Below are positions 15,908 to 23,481 of a stretch of DNA of 45,180 nt, one piece after another (position 1 is the first letter of the stretch; every line of letters begins with the position of its first letter). The notes under the pieces were generated by a model. The model was not told where the DNA came from. It saw only the letters and a list, made by a program, of their open reading frames with translations, and did no database searches. Source of the stretch: SVTX01 sp964526505 (GTDB taxonomy: Bacteria; Bacillota; Clostridia; Oscillospirales; CAG-272); contig CAZGJC010000014.1 in NCBI GenBank assembly GCA_964526505.1, forward strand, positions 1 to 45,180, in the 5' to 3' direction. The translations under genes and the position numbers were made by a program.

Positions 15908-16150
15908 ATGAAATCGACAGGCGTAGTAAGAAAAGTAGACGAACTCGGGCGAATAGTTCTCCCTATCAGCATCAGACAAACAATGGACATCGGAGAAAAA
16001 GATTCTCTTGAAATTTTCACGGAGGATAACAGAATAATCCTTCAAAAATACCAACCATCTTGTACATTTTGCAACAATGCCGACAAAATAATTTATTTCT
16101 GCGGCAAACGAATTTGCGAAGACTGCCTTAACAGAATCAAGAACCTTTAA
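15908..16150 (+). CDS. AbrB/SpoVT-type transition regulator with C-terminal zinc knuckle
   Basis: 80 residues. The N-terminal swapped-hairpin AbrB DNA-binding domain is clear (GVVRKVDELGRIVLPISIR, residues 5-23). The C-terminus has Cys52, Cys55, Cys65, Cys70 and Cys73 in CTFC...CGKRICEDC, a likely zinc knuckle found in many clostridial AbrB proteins. It probably binds DNA as a dimer or tetramer and regulates transition-state or metabolic genes. The start at 15908 has GAAAGGA 10 nt upstream and follows the promoter sensibly; a longer frame from 15716 would start upstream of the promoter. It is first in an operon with galK (10 nt downstream), so it may autoregulate and link sugar use with growth phase (inference). 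Confidence 0.9.
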   Translation: MKSTGVVRKVDELGRIVLPISIRQTMDIGEKDSLEIFTEDNRIILQKYQPSCTFCNNADKIIYFCGKRICEDCLNRIKNL

Positions 16151-16160
16151 TAGAAAAATT

Positions 16161-17444
16161 ATGAATTGCAAAGAACTTAAAGAAAAGATAAATCACGGTG
16201 AATTTGATTTGCTGATATCGAATCTTTACGGACAAGAAAATATCAATCCTCAAAGGCAGAGATACGTCTCTGCCTTGTCCGAGTTTGAGAAAACTTTCGG
16301 AGATTGCGATAATATTGAAATTTTTTCAGTTCCGGGAAGAAGCGAACTTTCGGGAAATCACACCGATCACAACAGGGGTTGCGTTATCGCATCATCCGTA
16401 AGTATCGACGTTATTGCGGTTGCTTGCAAAACCGATGATACAACCGTAACTGTAAAAAGCGACGGTTTCGGAACGTACGTTACAGATATATCAAAGTATA
16501 CCTCTCCCGACGAAAATATGTTCGGAACTTCCGAATCTATTATTGCCGGCGTGTGTTGCGGACTCTCTTCAAACGGTTACGTCACAGGCGGATTTAGTGC
16601 TTACGTATCGTCTTGCGTTCCGGGTGGGTCGGGACTTTCGTCGTCTGCTGCATTTGAAAATATGATTGGCACTATAATAAATCATATGTATAACAGCGGA
16701 AAAATAGACAACGTGGAAATCGCCAAAATTTCACGCTATGCGGAAAACGTCTTTTTCGGCAAACCTTGCGGACTGATGGATCAAGTTGCCTGTGCAGTCG
16801 GCGGAATTGTGGCAATAGATTTCAAAGACCCATCTACACCCGTAATCGAACCGATAAACTTCGATATGTCGGAACACGGATATAACCTTTGTATCGTCAA
16901 TACGGGTGGAAACCACGCCGACCTTACGGAAGATTATTCATCGGTTCCCTCCGAAATGCATAGCGTTTCTCGACAATTTTCAATGCAATATCTCAGAGAC
17001 GTAGGCGAAGAAGACGTTATCGCCAACGTTACGTCGCTCAGAGAAAAAGTCGGTGACCGAGCAATATTGCGTGCCTTGCACTTTTTCGAAGAAAACAAAC
17101 GAGTAGAAAAACAAAAAGAAGCTCTTGCGTCGGGCGACGTAAAAACTTTTTTCGAAAACGTCAAAAAATCCGGGATATCGTCATATTGCTATCTTCAAAA
17201 TGTTTACACCACAAAGAACGTCAAAGAACAGGGGCTTTCCCTTGCACTTTGCCTGTCCGAGATGACGCTTGCGGATAAAGATGCCGCTTGGCGTGTACAC
17301 GGTGGCGGATTTGCCGGTACAATTCAAGCGTTTGTACGACGTGAAGACACCGAGGCGTATCGACAAGTTATGGATGCATGTTTTGGCACAGGTGCCTGTC
17401 TTGTCTTGAAAACACGTCCGCTCGGTGCCATACGCTTTGCATAA
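16161..17444 (+). CDS. galK: Galactokinase-family GHMP kinase
   Basis: 427 residues, the galactokinase length. The N-terminal substrate signature is GRSELSGNHTDHNRG (59-73), the GHMP ATP-binding motif is PGGSGLSSSA (154-163), the catalytic Asp207 is in CGLMDQVA, and the C-terminal motif HGGGFAGTIQAF is present. Typical galactokinases have GEHTDY in the first motif; here the Glu that contacts the sugar is Asn66, a variant I associate with a Firmicutes subclade, so substrate range may differ. The expected reaction is galactose + ATP to galactose-1-phosphate. It lies between the AbrB gene and a small membrane protein. The remaining gal genes (galE, galM, nucleotidyltransferase) are at 32956-35935; no galT is seen. 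The family is certain, the substrate likely galactose. Confidence 0.92.
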   Translation: MNCKELKEKINHGEFDLLISNLYGQENINPQRQRYVSALSEFEKTFGDCDNIEIFSVPGRSELSGNHTDHNRGCVIASSVSIDVIAVACKTDDTTVTVKSDGFGTYVTDISKYTSPDENMFGTSESIIAGVCCGLSSNGYVTGGFSAYVSSCVPGGSGLSSSAAFENMIGTIINHMYNSGKIDNVEIAKISRYAENVFFGKPCGLMDQVACAVGGIVAIDFKDPSTPVIEPINFDMSEHGYNLCIVNTGGNHADLTEDYSSVPSEMHSVSRQFSMQYLRDVGEEDVIANVTSLREKVGDRAILRALHFFEENKRVEKQKEALASGDVKTFFENVKKSGISSYCYLQNVYTTKNVKEQGLSLALCLSEMTLADKDAAWRVHGGGFAGTIQAFVRREDTEAYRQVMDACFGTGACLVLKTRPLGAIRFA

Positions 17445-17458
17445 AAGGTAAAATAAAA

Positions 17459-17890
17459 ATGATAAAAAACAGAAAAACACCTGTTATCGGCAGCGAAGAC
17501 AATAAACGCCCCTCCAAAAGGGCAAGACGTGAAATGATATTTATCATTGCTCTCTCCGTAATATTTATGGCTGTGTACTTCGGTGCAACAGAATCGTCAA
17601 TTCCCGTGCTTGCATATATAGTAACGGGAGCATATATGGTATTTCTCGCCGTTTTTTCGATAACTTATATATGCTACAATTATGCGTTCACACGAAAAAG
17701 CGTGTCAGTTGACGACCTGCCCGATACGTGGAGCATGGAGCGTAAGAACGATTATATCGAGAAAGGTAAACTTCACGCCGAGAAATCCCGTTGGATGATA
17801 TTCGTCATCTTCCCCCTTATTATTACTTTTATGGCGGATTTTCTGTATTTGTTCTTCCTTGACGGACTAATCGAAAAGATAATCAAATAA
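17459..17890 (+). CDS. Small three-helix membrane protein, unknown function
   Basis: 143 residues. A basic cytoplasmic N-terminus (1-25) is followed by hydrophobic segments near 26-42, 49-75 and 111-133. A polar stretch (DDLPDTWSMERKNDYIEKGK) lies between the second and third helices. I recognise no named domain; proteins of this plan are common next to walJ/rlmH in clostridial genomes. The start at 17459 is chosen because AAGGT precedes it and it begins just after galK (14 nt), while an upstream in-frame Met lies inside galK. It precedes walJ by 13 nt, so it is co-transcribed. No function is assigned. Confidence 0.8.
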   Translation: MIKNRKTPVIGSEDNKRPSKRARREMIFIIALSVIFMAVYFGATESSIPVLAYIVTGAYMVFLAVFSITYICYNYAFTRKSVSVDDLPDTWSMERKNDYIEKGKLHAEKSRWMIFVIFPLIITFMADFLYLFFLDGLIEKIIK

Positions 17891-17903
17891 TACGGAGTAA
17901 ATA

Positions 17904-18749
17904 ATGGCTAATTGCAAAATATGTTGCCTGTATTCCGGTTCAAAAGGCAACTCAACCTATATCGAAATAAACAACAAAAAAATCTTGATTGACGCAGGAA
18001 AAAGTGCAAGATCGCTCTGTCTTGCATTGAAAGAAATAGGCGTGTCTCCAAGTGATCTTGACGCAATTTTTATAACGCACGAGCATACAGACCACGTATC
18101 GGCATTACAAACACTGTCCCACAAATATCAAATACCGATACATATAATGCTGAATTCCGCAAAAAAATTCGAGGGGCTTTGCGACGAGGCACTCTGCTCT
18201 TGCTTGTACATACACGAAAAAACCGATTTTTCGGTTAATATCGGCGAAGTCAAAGTCCGGGCGTTCCCCACGCCTCACGACAGCCGTGCATCAGTCGGAT
18301 ACCGAATAGAATGCGGAGATGAAAAAATCGCATATGCAACCGACGTCGGTCACGTAACCGACATTGTAAAAAACAACCTTTACGGTTGCTCATCTGTCGT
18401 ACTTGAATCCAACCATGACTCCGAAATGTTGCTGTTCGGTCCATATCCTTACGAACTGAAAGAAAGAATATCTTCAAAATACGGTCACCTTTCAAATCGT
18501 GAATGTGCGGAACTATCTGCCTTTTTGTGTGAAAACGGCACAAAAAATATTCTTCTGGCACATCTGTCGGAAGAAAATAACACCCCCGAAATCGCATATA
18601 ATGAAACCCTGTCGTCAATCGGAGGATACGAAGTAAATCTCCGTGTTGCATCACAAACCGAACCCGTGTGGCTCGTCGGAGATGATGTCGAAAGATCAAT
18701 TCCGACGTCAGACGAGTTTTATAAACTATGGTGCAGAAAAGAGGTATGA
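17904..18749 (+). CDS. walJ: WalJ/YycJ-type metallo-beta-lactamase fold hydrolase
   Basis: 281 residues. The N-terminal SGSKGNSTYIE and zinc motif ITHEHTDHVS (His59, His61, Asp63, His64) plus the distal TPHDS, TDVGH and LESNHD motifs match the YycJ/WalJ family. In Bacillus the homologue lies in the walRK operon and has a proposed role in coordinating replication or cell-wall processes; enzymatic activity is probably a nuclease (from family knowledge, not from this sequence). No walRK genes are here, but rlmH starts 1 nt after its stop, an association also seen in Bacillus (yycJ and yydA nearby). It is the fourth gene of the AbrB-led operon. The metal site looks intact. Confidence 0.9.
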   Translation: MANCKICCLYSGSKGNSTYIEINNKKILIDAGKSARSLCLALKEIGVSPSDLDAIFITHEHTDHVSALQTLSHKYQIPIHIMLNSAKKFEGLCDEALCSCLYIHEKTDFSVNIGEVKVRAFPTPHDSRASVGYRIECGDEKIAYATDVGHVTDIVKNNLYGCSSVVLESNHDSEMLLFGPYPYELKERISSKYGHLSNRECAELSAFLCENGTKNILLAHLSEENNTPEIAYNETLSSIGGYEVNLRVASQTEPVWLVGDDVERSIPTSDEFYKLWCRKEV

Positions 18750-18750
18750 T

Positions 18751-19230
18751 ATGGCAACCGTAAAATTTATAACCGTCGGCACACTTAAAGAAAAATATTT
18801 GTGTGATGCGGTATCGGAATATGAAAAAAGGCTTTCGGGATTTTGTAAAATCGAAAACGTGAATCTGAAAGAATCCAAACTTCCCACCGACCCGTCGGAC
18901 GGCGACATACGAAAAGCACTTGAAGAAGAAGGCAAAAATATTCTGTCACATATGAGCGACCGAATGTATAAAATAGTGCTGTGCGTTGAGGGAAAACAGT
19001 TTTCATCGGAAGATCTTGCCAAAAAAATTGATACCGCATTCAGTGCGTCAAATGAAATCTGTTTTGTCATCGGTTCTTCTCACGGCTTGTCGGACGAAGT
19101 TAAAAATTCTGCGAATCTCCGCCTGTCCGTGTCAATGCAAACGTTCCCTCACCAACTTATGCGTGTTATATTACTTGAAAGCGTGTACCGCAGTATGAAT
19201 ATCATAAAAGGAACAAAATATCATAAATAA
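18751..19230 (+). CDS. rlmH: 23S rRNA (pseudouridine-1915-N3) methyltransferase RlmH
   Basis: 159 residues, exactly the family size. RlmH is a SPOUT-fold enzyme that methylates pseudouridine 1915 of 23S rRNA in helix 69 on the assembled ribosome, using SAM. Family motifs are MATVKFITVGTLKEKYL at the N-terminus, LCVEGKQFSSEDLA, the knot motif FVIGSSHGLS and the end QLMRVILLESVYRSMNI followed by YHK. The start is at 18751 with GAGG 4-7 nt upstream, 1 nt after the walJ stop. A longer in-frame start at 18643 lies inside walJ. It is the last gene of the operon, followed by a long GC stem-loop. Identification is certain. Confidence 0.97.
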   Translation: MATVKFITVGTLKEKYLCDAVSEYEKRLSGFCKIENVNLKESKLPTDPSDGDIRKALEEEGKNILSHMSDRMYKIVLCVEGKQFSSEDLAKKIDTAFSASNEICFVIGSSHGLSDEVKNSANLRLSVSMQTFPHQLMRVILLESVYRSMNIIKGTKYHK

Positions 19231-19239
19231 TATCAAAAG

Positions 19240-19285
19240 CGGTCGCCGTATCGAATTTTTTCCGAACGGCGACCGTATTGCATTT
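19240..19285 (+). terminator. Operon terminator after rlmH
   Basis: CGGTCGCCGT (19240-19249) and ACGGCGACCG (19266-19275) form a perfect 10-bp stem with a 16-nt loop, followed by TATTGCATTTT. The T-tract is poor but the stem is very stable. Confidence 0.7.
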
Positions 19286-19336
19286 TATGCAACTCCATCT
19301 CATATATTGTAAACAAAGGAGACTTAGTCAAATAAA

Positions 19337-19843
19337 ATGCAACTGAAAAATTTCTCGTTTCTTATACTCGTTTGTGTCTGTATGTCCGTTCTTGCGTCCT
19401 GCCAAAAACAAACATCCGACACGTCGGAAATACTTGATAAAATAATTTCGTCCGAAATAAACTTGCCGGTCGGCAGACGATACTGTTCCCGTGCAATTTC
19501 GGGAGACTCGGAATATATGCCACCGTCCTTGCTGGCATCGCTTTACGGTAACGGCACGACACCACCCGAATCAGACGAATGGGTTGAATATTCGATTTTC
19601 ATTTCAAGCAAAATATGCCCCTGCGAATTTGCGGTTTTCTGCTGTGAGAGTAACGCTTCCGTCATAGACACGTCGAAAATGCTTTTACGTAGAATCGACA
19701 CGCTCAAAAATTCTCGTCCAAACGACGAATATTCACATTATATAGAAAATGCCATTGTCATTACCGTCGGAAATTATTGCCTGCTCATTATATCATCAGA
19801 CGCCGAAACCATTGCGAAAGTCGCCACGTCCGTTATCGGATAA
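19337..19843 (+). CDS. Lipoprotein with DUF4358-like domain
   Basis: 168 residues. A hydrophobic signal (5-20) ends in the lipobox VLASC with the modified Cys22, so the mature protein is tethered outside the membrane. The C-terminal half, FAVFCCESNASVIDTSKML to IENAIVITVGNYCLLII, matches my memory of the DUF4358 pattern (a strand, a helix of spaced Ala/Lys/Leu, and a hydrophobic strand with GNY). Function is unknown. A GGAG lies upstream at a rather long distance (about 14 nt). It stands alone between the rlmH terminator and the convergent spoVAC gene, only 4 nt from the spoVAC stop. The lipoprotein call is confident; the domain name moderately so. Confidence 0.78.
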   Translation: MQLKNFSFLILVCVCMSVLASCQKQTSDTSEILDKIISSEINLPVGRRYCSRAISGDSEYMPPSLLASLYGNGTTPPESDEWVEYSIFISSKICPCEFAVFCCESNASVIDTSKMLLRRIDTLKNSRPNDEYSHYIENAIVITVGNYCLLIISSDAETIAKVATSVIG

Positions 19844-19847
19844 CATC

Positions 19848-20291
19848 TTAAAACATACACGTAATATAATAAATTATTCCCCACACGGTTCCGGCAAGAA
19901 CTCCGTATAAAAGTACAGGTCCGGCGACGGTAAATATTTTCGCCCCCACACCAAGGACAAATCCTTCCGAACGGCTGTCAATCGCACTTGACGCCACCGA
20001 ATTTGCAAACCCCGATATCGGCACAAGAGTTCCCGCACCCGTGTGCTTGGCTATTTTTTCAAAAAGACCGAATGACGTCAGTACAACCGATATAAAAACA
20101 ATCGTCACAGATGCGAATGACGTCGAAATTTTATTTTCGAATCCCAAATATGTGTAAAGCCATATAAGACACTGACCCACACCGCATATAAATCCTCCCG
20201 ATAAAAAAGCCAAGAGGCAGTTTTTCAATATTGGAGACGAGGGTGCATGTGCATCCGCATATTTTTTATAAACTTCTCTGTCCATATTCAT
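19848..20291 (-). CDS. spoVAC: Stage V sporulation protein AC
   Basis: 147 residues. SpoVAC is a membrane channel protein of the forespore that takes part in dipicolinic acid movement and acts as a mechanosensitive germination component in Bacillus. The features match: the N-terminal cytoplasmic stretch, ILKNCLLAFLSGGFICGVGQ, then GAGTLVPISGFANSVASSA, and DSRSEGFVLGVGAKIF. Four hydrophobic segments are predicted. The start follows GGAGG at 10 nt. Usually the gene is in an operon with spoVAD and spoVAE, but here it stands alone, convergent with a lipoprotein gene. A sporulation sigma-factor promoter was not resolved. It shows the lineage is, or descended from, a spore-former. Identification is strong. 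Confidence 0.92.
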   Translation of the reverse strand: MNMDREVYKKYADAHAPSSPILKNCLLAFLSGGFICGVGQCLIWLYTYLGFENKISTSFASVTIVFISVVLTSFGLFEKIAKHTGAGTLVPISGFANSVASSAIDSRSEGFVLGVGAKIFTVAGPVLLYGVLAGTVWGIIYYITCMF

Positions 20292-20394
20292 AATACAATT
20301 TCCTCCGACACGTTAATTGCTCGATAATCAAAAAAGCCCTTCGATATTTATTTTTTGCAAATAAATTATTTTCATACACGTCGCCGATACGTCC

Positions 20395-20423
20395 TTGACT
20401 TTTTGAACAAATAATTATATAAT
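20395..20423 (+). promoter_or_regulatory. Sigma-A promoter of the coiled-coil protein gene
   Basis: TTGACT (20395-20400), 17 nt, TATAAT (20418-20423). The -10 box overlaps an in-frame upstream ATG, which shows that translation must begin at the later ATG at 20467. Confidence 0.8.
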
Positions 20424-20466
20424 GTGTATGTTCAAAGAAAAAAAGACAGTTGAAAGGAGCGTCGTT

Positions 20467-20865
20467 ATGACTCCCAAAAACATAAAAAGAAAAATAGGCG
20501 AATTTGCAAATATAGCAAGCAAAAAAACCGAGGAGATCGCAGATCTCGCAACACTTAAATTGAAAATAGCAAAAGTGACTTCCGACAGAGAAAGCGAACT
20601 GTTAAAACTCGGAAAACTCACGTATAAAAAACTCAGTGCCGAAAATAATCCTCACGAAAAAGAACTTTCCGATAAAATCTCACGCTCCGTGGAATATATT
20701 CGCAATATGACGGCTCAGATAAAAGATCTCAAAGGCGAATACGAAAAACGAACAAATGAGATTGAAGCCCAGAAAAAAGCCAAACAAAAAAGTCGTGATG
20801 AATTTGGCGACGATGAAATAAACACCGTTATCCTTGACGGTTTCAAGTCATCTGAAAACGAATAA
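20467..20865 (+). CDS. Small charged coiled-coil protein, unknown function
   Basis: 132 residues, highly charged. A long amphipathic region (about 8-110) with heptad-like spacing, such as IADLATLKLKIAKVTSDRES and a later stretch with repeated Lys and Glu, predicts a coiled coil. A Lys/Glu-rich linker follows, with an acidic end (FGDDEINTVILDG). There is no membrane segment or signal peptide. Proteins with the LATLKLKIAK segment are frequent in Clostridia, often with a zinc ribbon at the C-terminus, which is lacking here. The start at 20467 has AAGGAG 7 nt upstream; an earlier ATG overlaps the -10 box. It is monocistronic with a perfect promoter and terminator. No function is assigned. Confidence 0.8.
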   Translation: MTPKNIKRKIGEFANIASKKTEEIADLATLKLKIAKVTSDRESELLKLGKLTYKKLSAENNPHEKELSDKISRSVEYIRNMTAQIKDLKGEYEKRTNEIEAQKKAKQKSRDEFGDDEINTVILDGFKSSENE

Positions 20866-20869
20866 ATTT

Positions 20870-20930
20870 ACGTGTCTCCCGACACAACTTCAATTAACGT
20901 TGCTTTTTGGGTCAGGTGACACGTTTTTTT
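20870..20930 (+). terminator. Long-stem terminator after the coiled-coil gene
   Basis: ACGTGTC (20870-20876) pairs with GACACGT (20918-20924), followed by seven T residues. An inner CAAC/GTTG stem may extend the structure. It lies between convergent genes. The same ACGTGTCA/TGACACGT word recurs as a hairpin at 27203-27222. Confidence 0.7.
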
Positions 20931-21375
20931 ATAAATGTTTTTTCATAATTTCTATGTTTTTTTCTTCAAATTTTATAATGTCTTTTGCGAGTTTCAGCGA
21001 AAACTCCGACACGTCCGTATTTTCATAATCTCGAAGAATTTTTATTGTGTCTGTCATACCCATGGTCGAACCCTCTATTATCATATCTGCGATATGACTT
21101 TTGGTAGAATCTATCATTGTGTTCATCTTCATACCTATGCTCGCCCACGTTTTTGTCATAACGTTTTCTTCTTTTGCCTCTCCGCCTATTTCAATAAGTT
21201 TCGACCGTGCCATACCGGCATATTTTTCATATCCGTCAAGTTGCTCTGTCATAAGGCTTTTAAATTCGCTGTCATCTACGGCAGGCATAACGTTTATCAT
21301 GGAATCTGATCCCATCTTCATATTTTTATATATTTTTTCAAGCATTTCCGTCTCTCGTGTTTTTATCTTTTGCAT
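20929..21375 (-). CDS. Ferritin-like / DUF2383-like helical protein, unknown function
   Basis: 148 residues, predicted all-helical with about four long helices. Segments MLEKIYKNMKMGSDSMINVM, LMTEQLDGYEKYAGMARSKL, IGMKMNTMIDSTKSHIADMI and LAKDIIKFEEKNIEIMKKH form the helices. Met, Glu and Lys are abundant, and Glu/Tyr/His residues could form a di-iron site, but I cannot pin a complete metal motif. The pattern is that of small ferritin-like bundles (DUF2383-type) common in Clostridia. The start has GGAGG 4-8 nt upstream. It is convergent with the coiled-coil gene and divergent in direction from nothing nearby. It might protect DNA or bind metal (inference). Existence is confident; the family is tentative. 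Confidence 0.75.
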   Translation of the reverse strand: MQKIKTRETEMLEKIYKNMKMGSDSMINVMPAVDDSEFKSLMTEQLDGYEKYAGMARSKLIEIGGEAKEENVMTKTWASIGMKMNTMIDSTKSHIADMIIEGSTMGMTDTIKILRDYENTDVSEFSLKLAKDIIKFEEKNIEIMKKHL

Positions 21376-21432
21376 ATTTGCCTCCGATTTTCTTTTATAA
21401 TATCTTTTACAAATTTTCTTAATTTATTCAAA

Positions 21433-21489
21433 AAAAATAAGAACCCTGCGACGGGTGTACGATTTTCCGACACCTGCCACAGGGTTTTT
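21433..21489. terminator. Bidirectional terminator between dnaC and the ferritin-like gene
   Basis: AACCCTG (21442-21448) pairs with CAGGGTT (21480-21486), with an inner GGTGT/ACACC stem. T-runs follow on both strands. On the minus strand it ends the rex-dnaD-dnaC transcript. Confidence 0.8.
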
Positions 21490-21492
21490 ATT

Positions 21493-22461
21493 TTATCCGT
21501 TTAATTTTTGGGCTCTCACGTCCACACCGCAGAAAGGATATACAGCATATTCTCCCAAAACTCTGCTTGTAATTCTGTCCCAATATTTGCGTCTGAACTC
21601 TTCTTGCGTAAGGTTCGTACTGATAATAACGGGCTTTCTGTTATTAAGTCTCGAATTTATGACGTCGTAAAGACACGATGTGGTAAACTGATTGGTAACT
21701 TCCGTTCCAAGGTCGTCTATAATAAGCAAATCACAGTCGAAATATCTTGCGATGTTACCGTCAGCCGAAATCGATGCACTGTTTCCGAATTTTCTCATCT
21801 CAAAATCGGCAAACATTGACAATGCACTTGCATAATAAACGTCGTATCCTCTTTCGATAACTCTTCCGGCAACGGCACTTGAAAGATGAGTTTTTCCGAG
21901 TCCCGTTCCTCCAAACATAGCAATATTTCCGACGGTATCATCTGTAAACTCTTCGGCATATCTCAAAAGTGCATTGTATATCGTGCTCATTATAGAATAA
22001 ATTTCCTTGCTTTGTTTGTAATATTCAAGTGAAAAATTGTCAAACGTCTGGCTACGAATAAGGTCTGCCATTCCCGATGATTCTATCCCGGCATCAACAA
22101 GCTTTTTTCTCATGCATAAGCACATTCGATTGTCCACCGCACCCGTATCGGAACAAATAGGACACTCATATTTTATTTCCGTATAATCGGAAGGATATCC
22201 GAAGGCGGTGAGTGCCAGTCCCCTCTTCTTCAAAAGTTCACCGTTTTTTTCTCTTATGGCGTCTATTTTATCCATACGACCGCTTACGGATGCCTCGAAT
22301 ATTTCAATTCCCACGTCTGCGAGTTGTCTGTCAATTTCCGCAACTTCCGGAATTTCCTCGTGTATTTGCATACGACGAAGATTCGACGCTTCTCTTGCTC
22401 TGAGATATTTTCCGGAATATTCTTCCTTTATTCTCTTGTAGTTTTCTCTGTTAAAACTCAT
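21493..22461 (-). CDS. dnaC: Replicative helicase loader, DnaC/DnaI-type AAA+ ATPase
   Basis: 322 residues. Walker A GGTGLGKTH (184-192) and Walker B LLIIDDLGTE are in the AAA+ core, and the arginine-finger region RITSRVLGEY is near the end. A zinc-binding segment with Cys100, Cys103, Cys114 and Cys116 (CPICSDTG...CLCM) lies before the ATPase, as in DnaI-type loaders. The N-terminal 90 residues are helical. It loads the replicative helicase onto DNA during initiation, together with DnaD. The start overlaps the DnaD-domain gene by 4 nt, and the gene is last in the rex-dnaD-dnaC run. A cluster of DnaA boxes lies upstream of rex. Identification is strong. Confidence 0.94.
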   Translation of the reverse strand: MSFNRENYKRIKEEYSGKYLRAREASNLRRMQIHEEIPEVAEIDRQLADVGIEIFEASVSGRMDKIDAIREKNGELLKKRGLALTAFGYPSDYTEIKYECPICSDTGAVDNRMCLCMRKKLVDAGIESSGMADLIRSQTFDNFSLEYYKQSKEIYSIMSTIYNALLRYAEEFTDDTVGNIAMFGGTGLGKTHLSSAVAGRVIERGYDVYYASALSMFADFEMRKFGNSASISADGNIARYFDCDLLIIDDLGTEVTNQFTTSCLYDVINSRLNNRKPVIISTNLTQEEFRRKYWDRITSRVLGEYAVYPFCGVDVRAQKLNG

Positions 22462-23462
22462 TTTTTATCTCCTCCGAGACTTCTGCGAACTGCGGCTTTG
22501 AAAAATTCATCCGTATTAAAACTTGAAGACTTTGATGCCTCCGCTTTTCCGCCATCCGCAGGCTTTTTCTTTCCCTGCTTTAACGCTTTATGCTTTTGCT
22601 CGGATTCTTCCACTCCGGCAATTGTTTTAATCCCATCGGAGTTCCATCTTTCAAGTACACTGTTCGTATACGGTATCGAAGCGTTCCCGGTTGCATCCGC
22701 CGTAACTTCATACGCTTTTTCTATCATCTCCATAGAAAAGCCCATATCGTTTACCCAGGATGATATGATACGCTTCTCCTTTGTCGTCAACGTCCTTTGA
22801 CCCATTCCGAATAACTTGCGTATATTGCCCTCAACAGATGCAAACTCTTCTCTGCGTTTCAATTCGGCTGTTAATGCGTCCGCACTTGTTATACCGTCAT
22901 TGTAAAGGTTGAACGCCGTTTTTTCAACGTAATGCAACGTTTTCTTTCCGTGAGATATACAGTAGGTAAGCAATATCATAACGTATTCAAAATCAAGATT
23001 CAAATAATCTATAAGACCAACCAATACGTTCACTTCATGTACGTTAAACATTTTGCCCATTATTTTCTGGCATTCGGATATGTATGATTCATAGGCAAGG
23101 TTTTGTTCAAGCAAATTCGACAGTTCATCCGTTGTGTATATAGGCAATTCGTCGGTCCTCATAACCTTTTCGGACTTTTCATTTGTAACCGTAACGCTCT
23201 TCTCCGACAATGGTGTCGATTTAACGGCTTTTTCTTCACATGTATCAATTACACCCGCACCGTGCCAGTACGAAACAGAAGACAAAACTTCACTCTCCGA
23301 AGCCCCCGCAAGAGTACACAGTCTGTCCGTATCTATATCGCCGTGTTCGGCACATATAAACCATAACACACGTAAATCCATTACAGTGGCACGCTTTACG
23401 TGTTCAGCACACGACGTTGGAAACACTCCCACGTCTGTGCCGTAATTTATTTTAAAATTCAT
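22458..23462 (-). CDS. DnaD-domain primosomal protein
   Basis: 334 residues. The N-terminal part (1-100) resembles the winged-helix section of DnaD/DnaB-type proteins (VMDLRVLWFICAEH, then a helix-turn-helix-like pattern). Two DnaD-like domains are visible: LLEQNLAYESYISECQKIMG to LNLDFEYVMILLTYC (about 145-195), and LTTKEKRIISSWVNDMGFS to VTADATGN (about 225-260), including the typical YxxxI/L spacing. The C-terminus is a Lys-rich tail. The start at 23462 follows CGGAGAA; an earlier in-frame Met has no ribosome binding site. It overlaps dnaC by 4 nt, forming a helicase-loading pair downstream of rex. Role: remodels DNA and helps helicase loading. The domain call is confident. Confidence 0.9.
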   Translation of the reverse strand: MNFKINYGTDVGVFPTSCAEHVKRATVMDLRVLWFICAEHGDIDTDRLCTLAGASESEVLSSVSYWHGAGVIDTCEEKAVKSTPLSEKSVTVTNEKSEKVMRTDELPIYTTDELSNLLEQNLAYESYISECQKIMGKMFNVHEVNVLVGLIDYLNLDFEYVMILLTYCISHGKKTLHYVEKTAFNLYNDGITSADALTAELKRREEFASVEGNIRKLFGMGQRTLTTKEKRIISSWVNDMGFSMEMIEKAYEVTADATGNASIPYTNSVLERWNSDGIKTIAGVEESEQKHKALKQGKKKPADGGKAEASKSSSFNTDEFFKAAVRRSLGGDKK

Positions 23463-23481
23463 ATTTTCTCCGATATAACAA

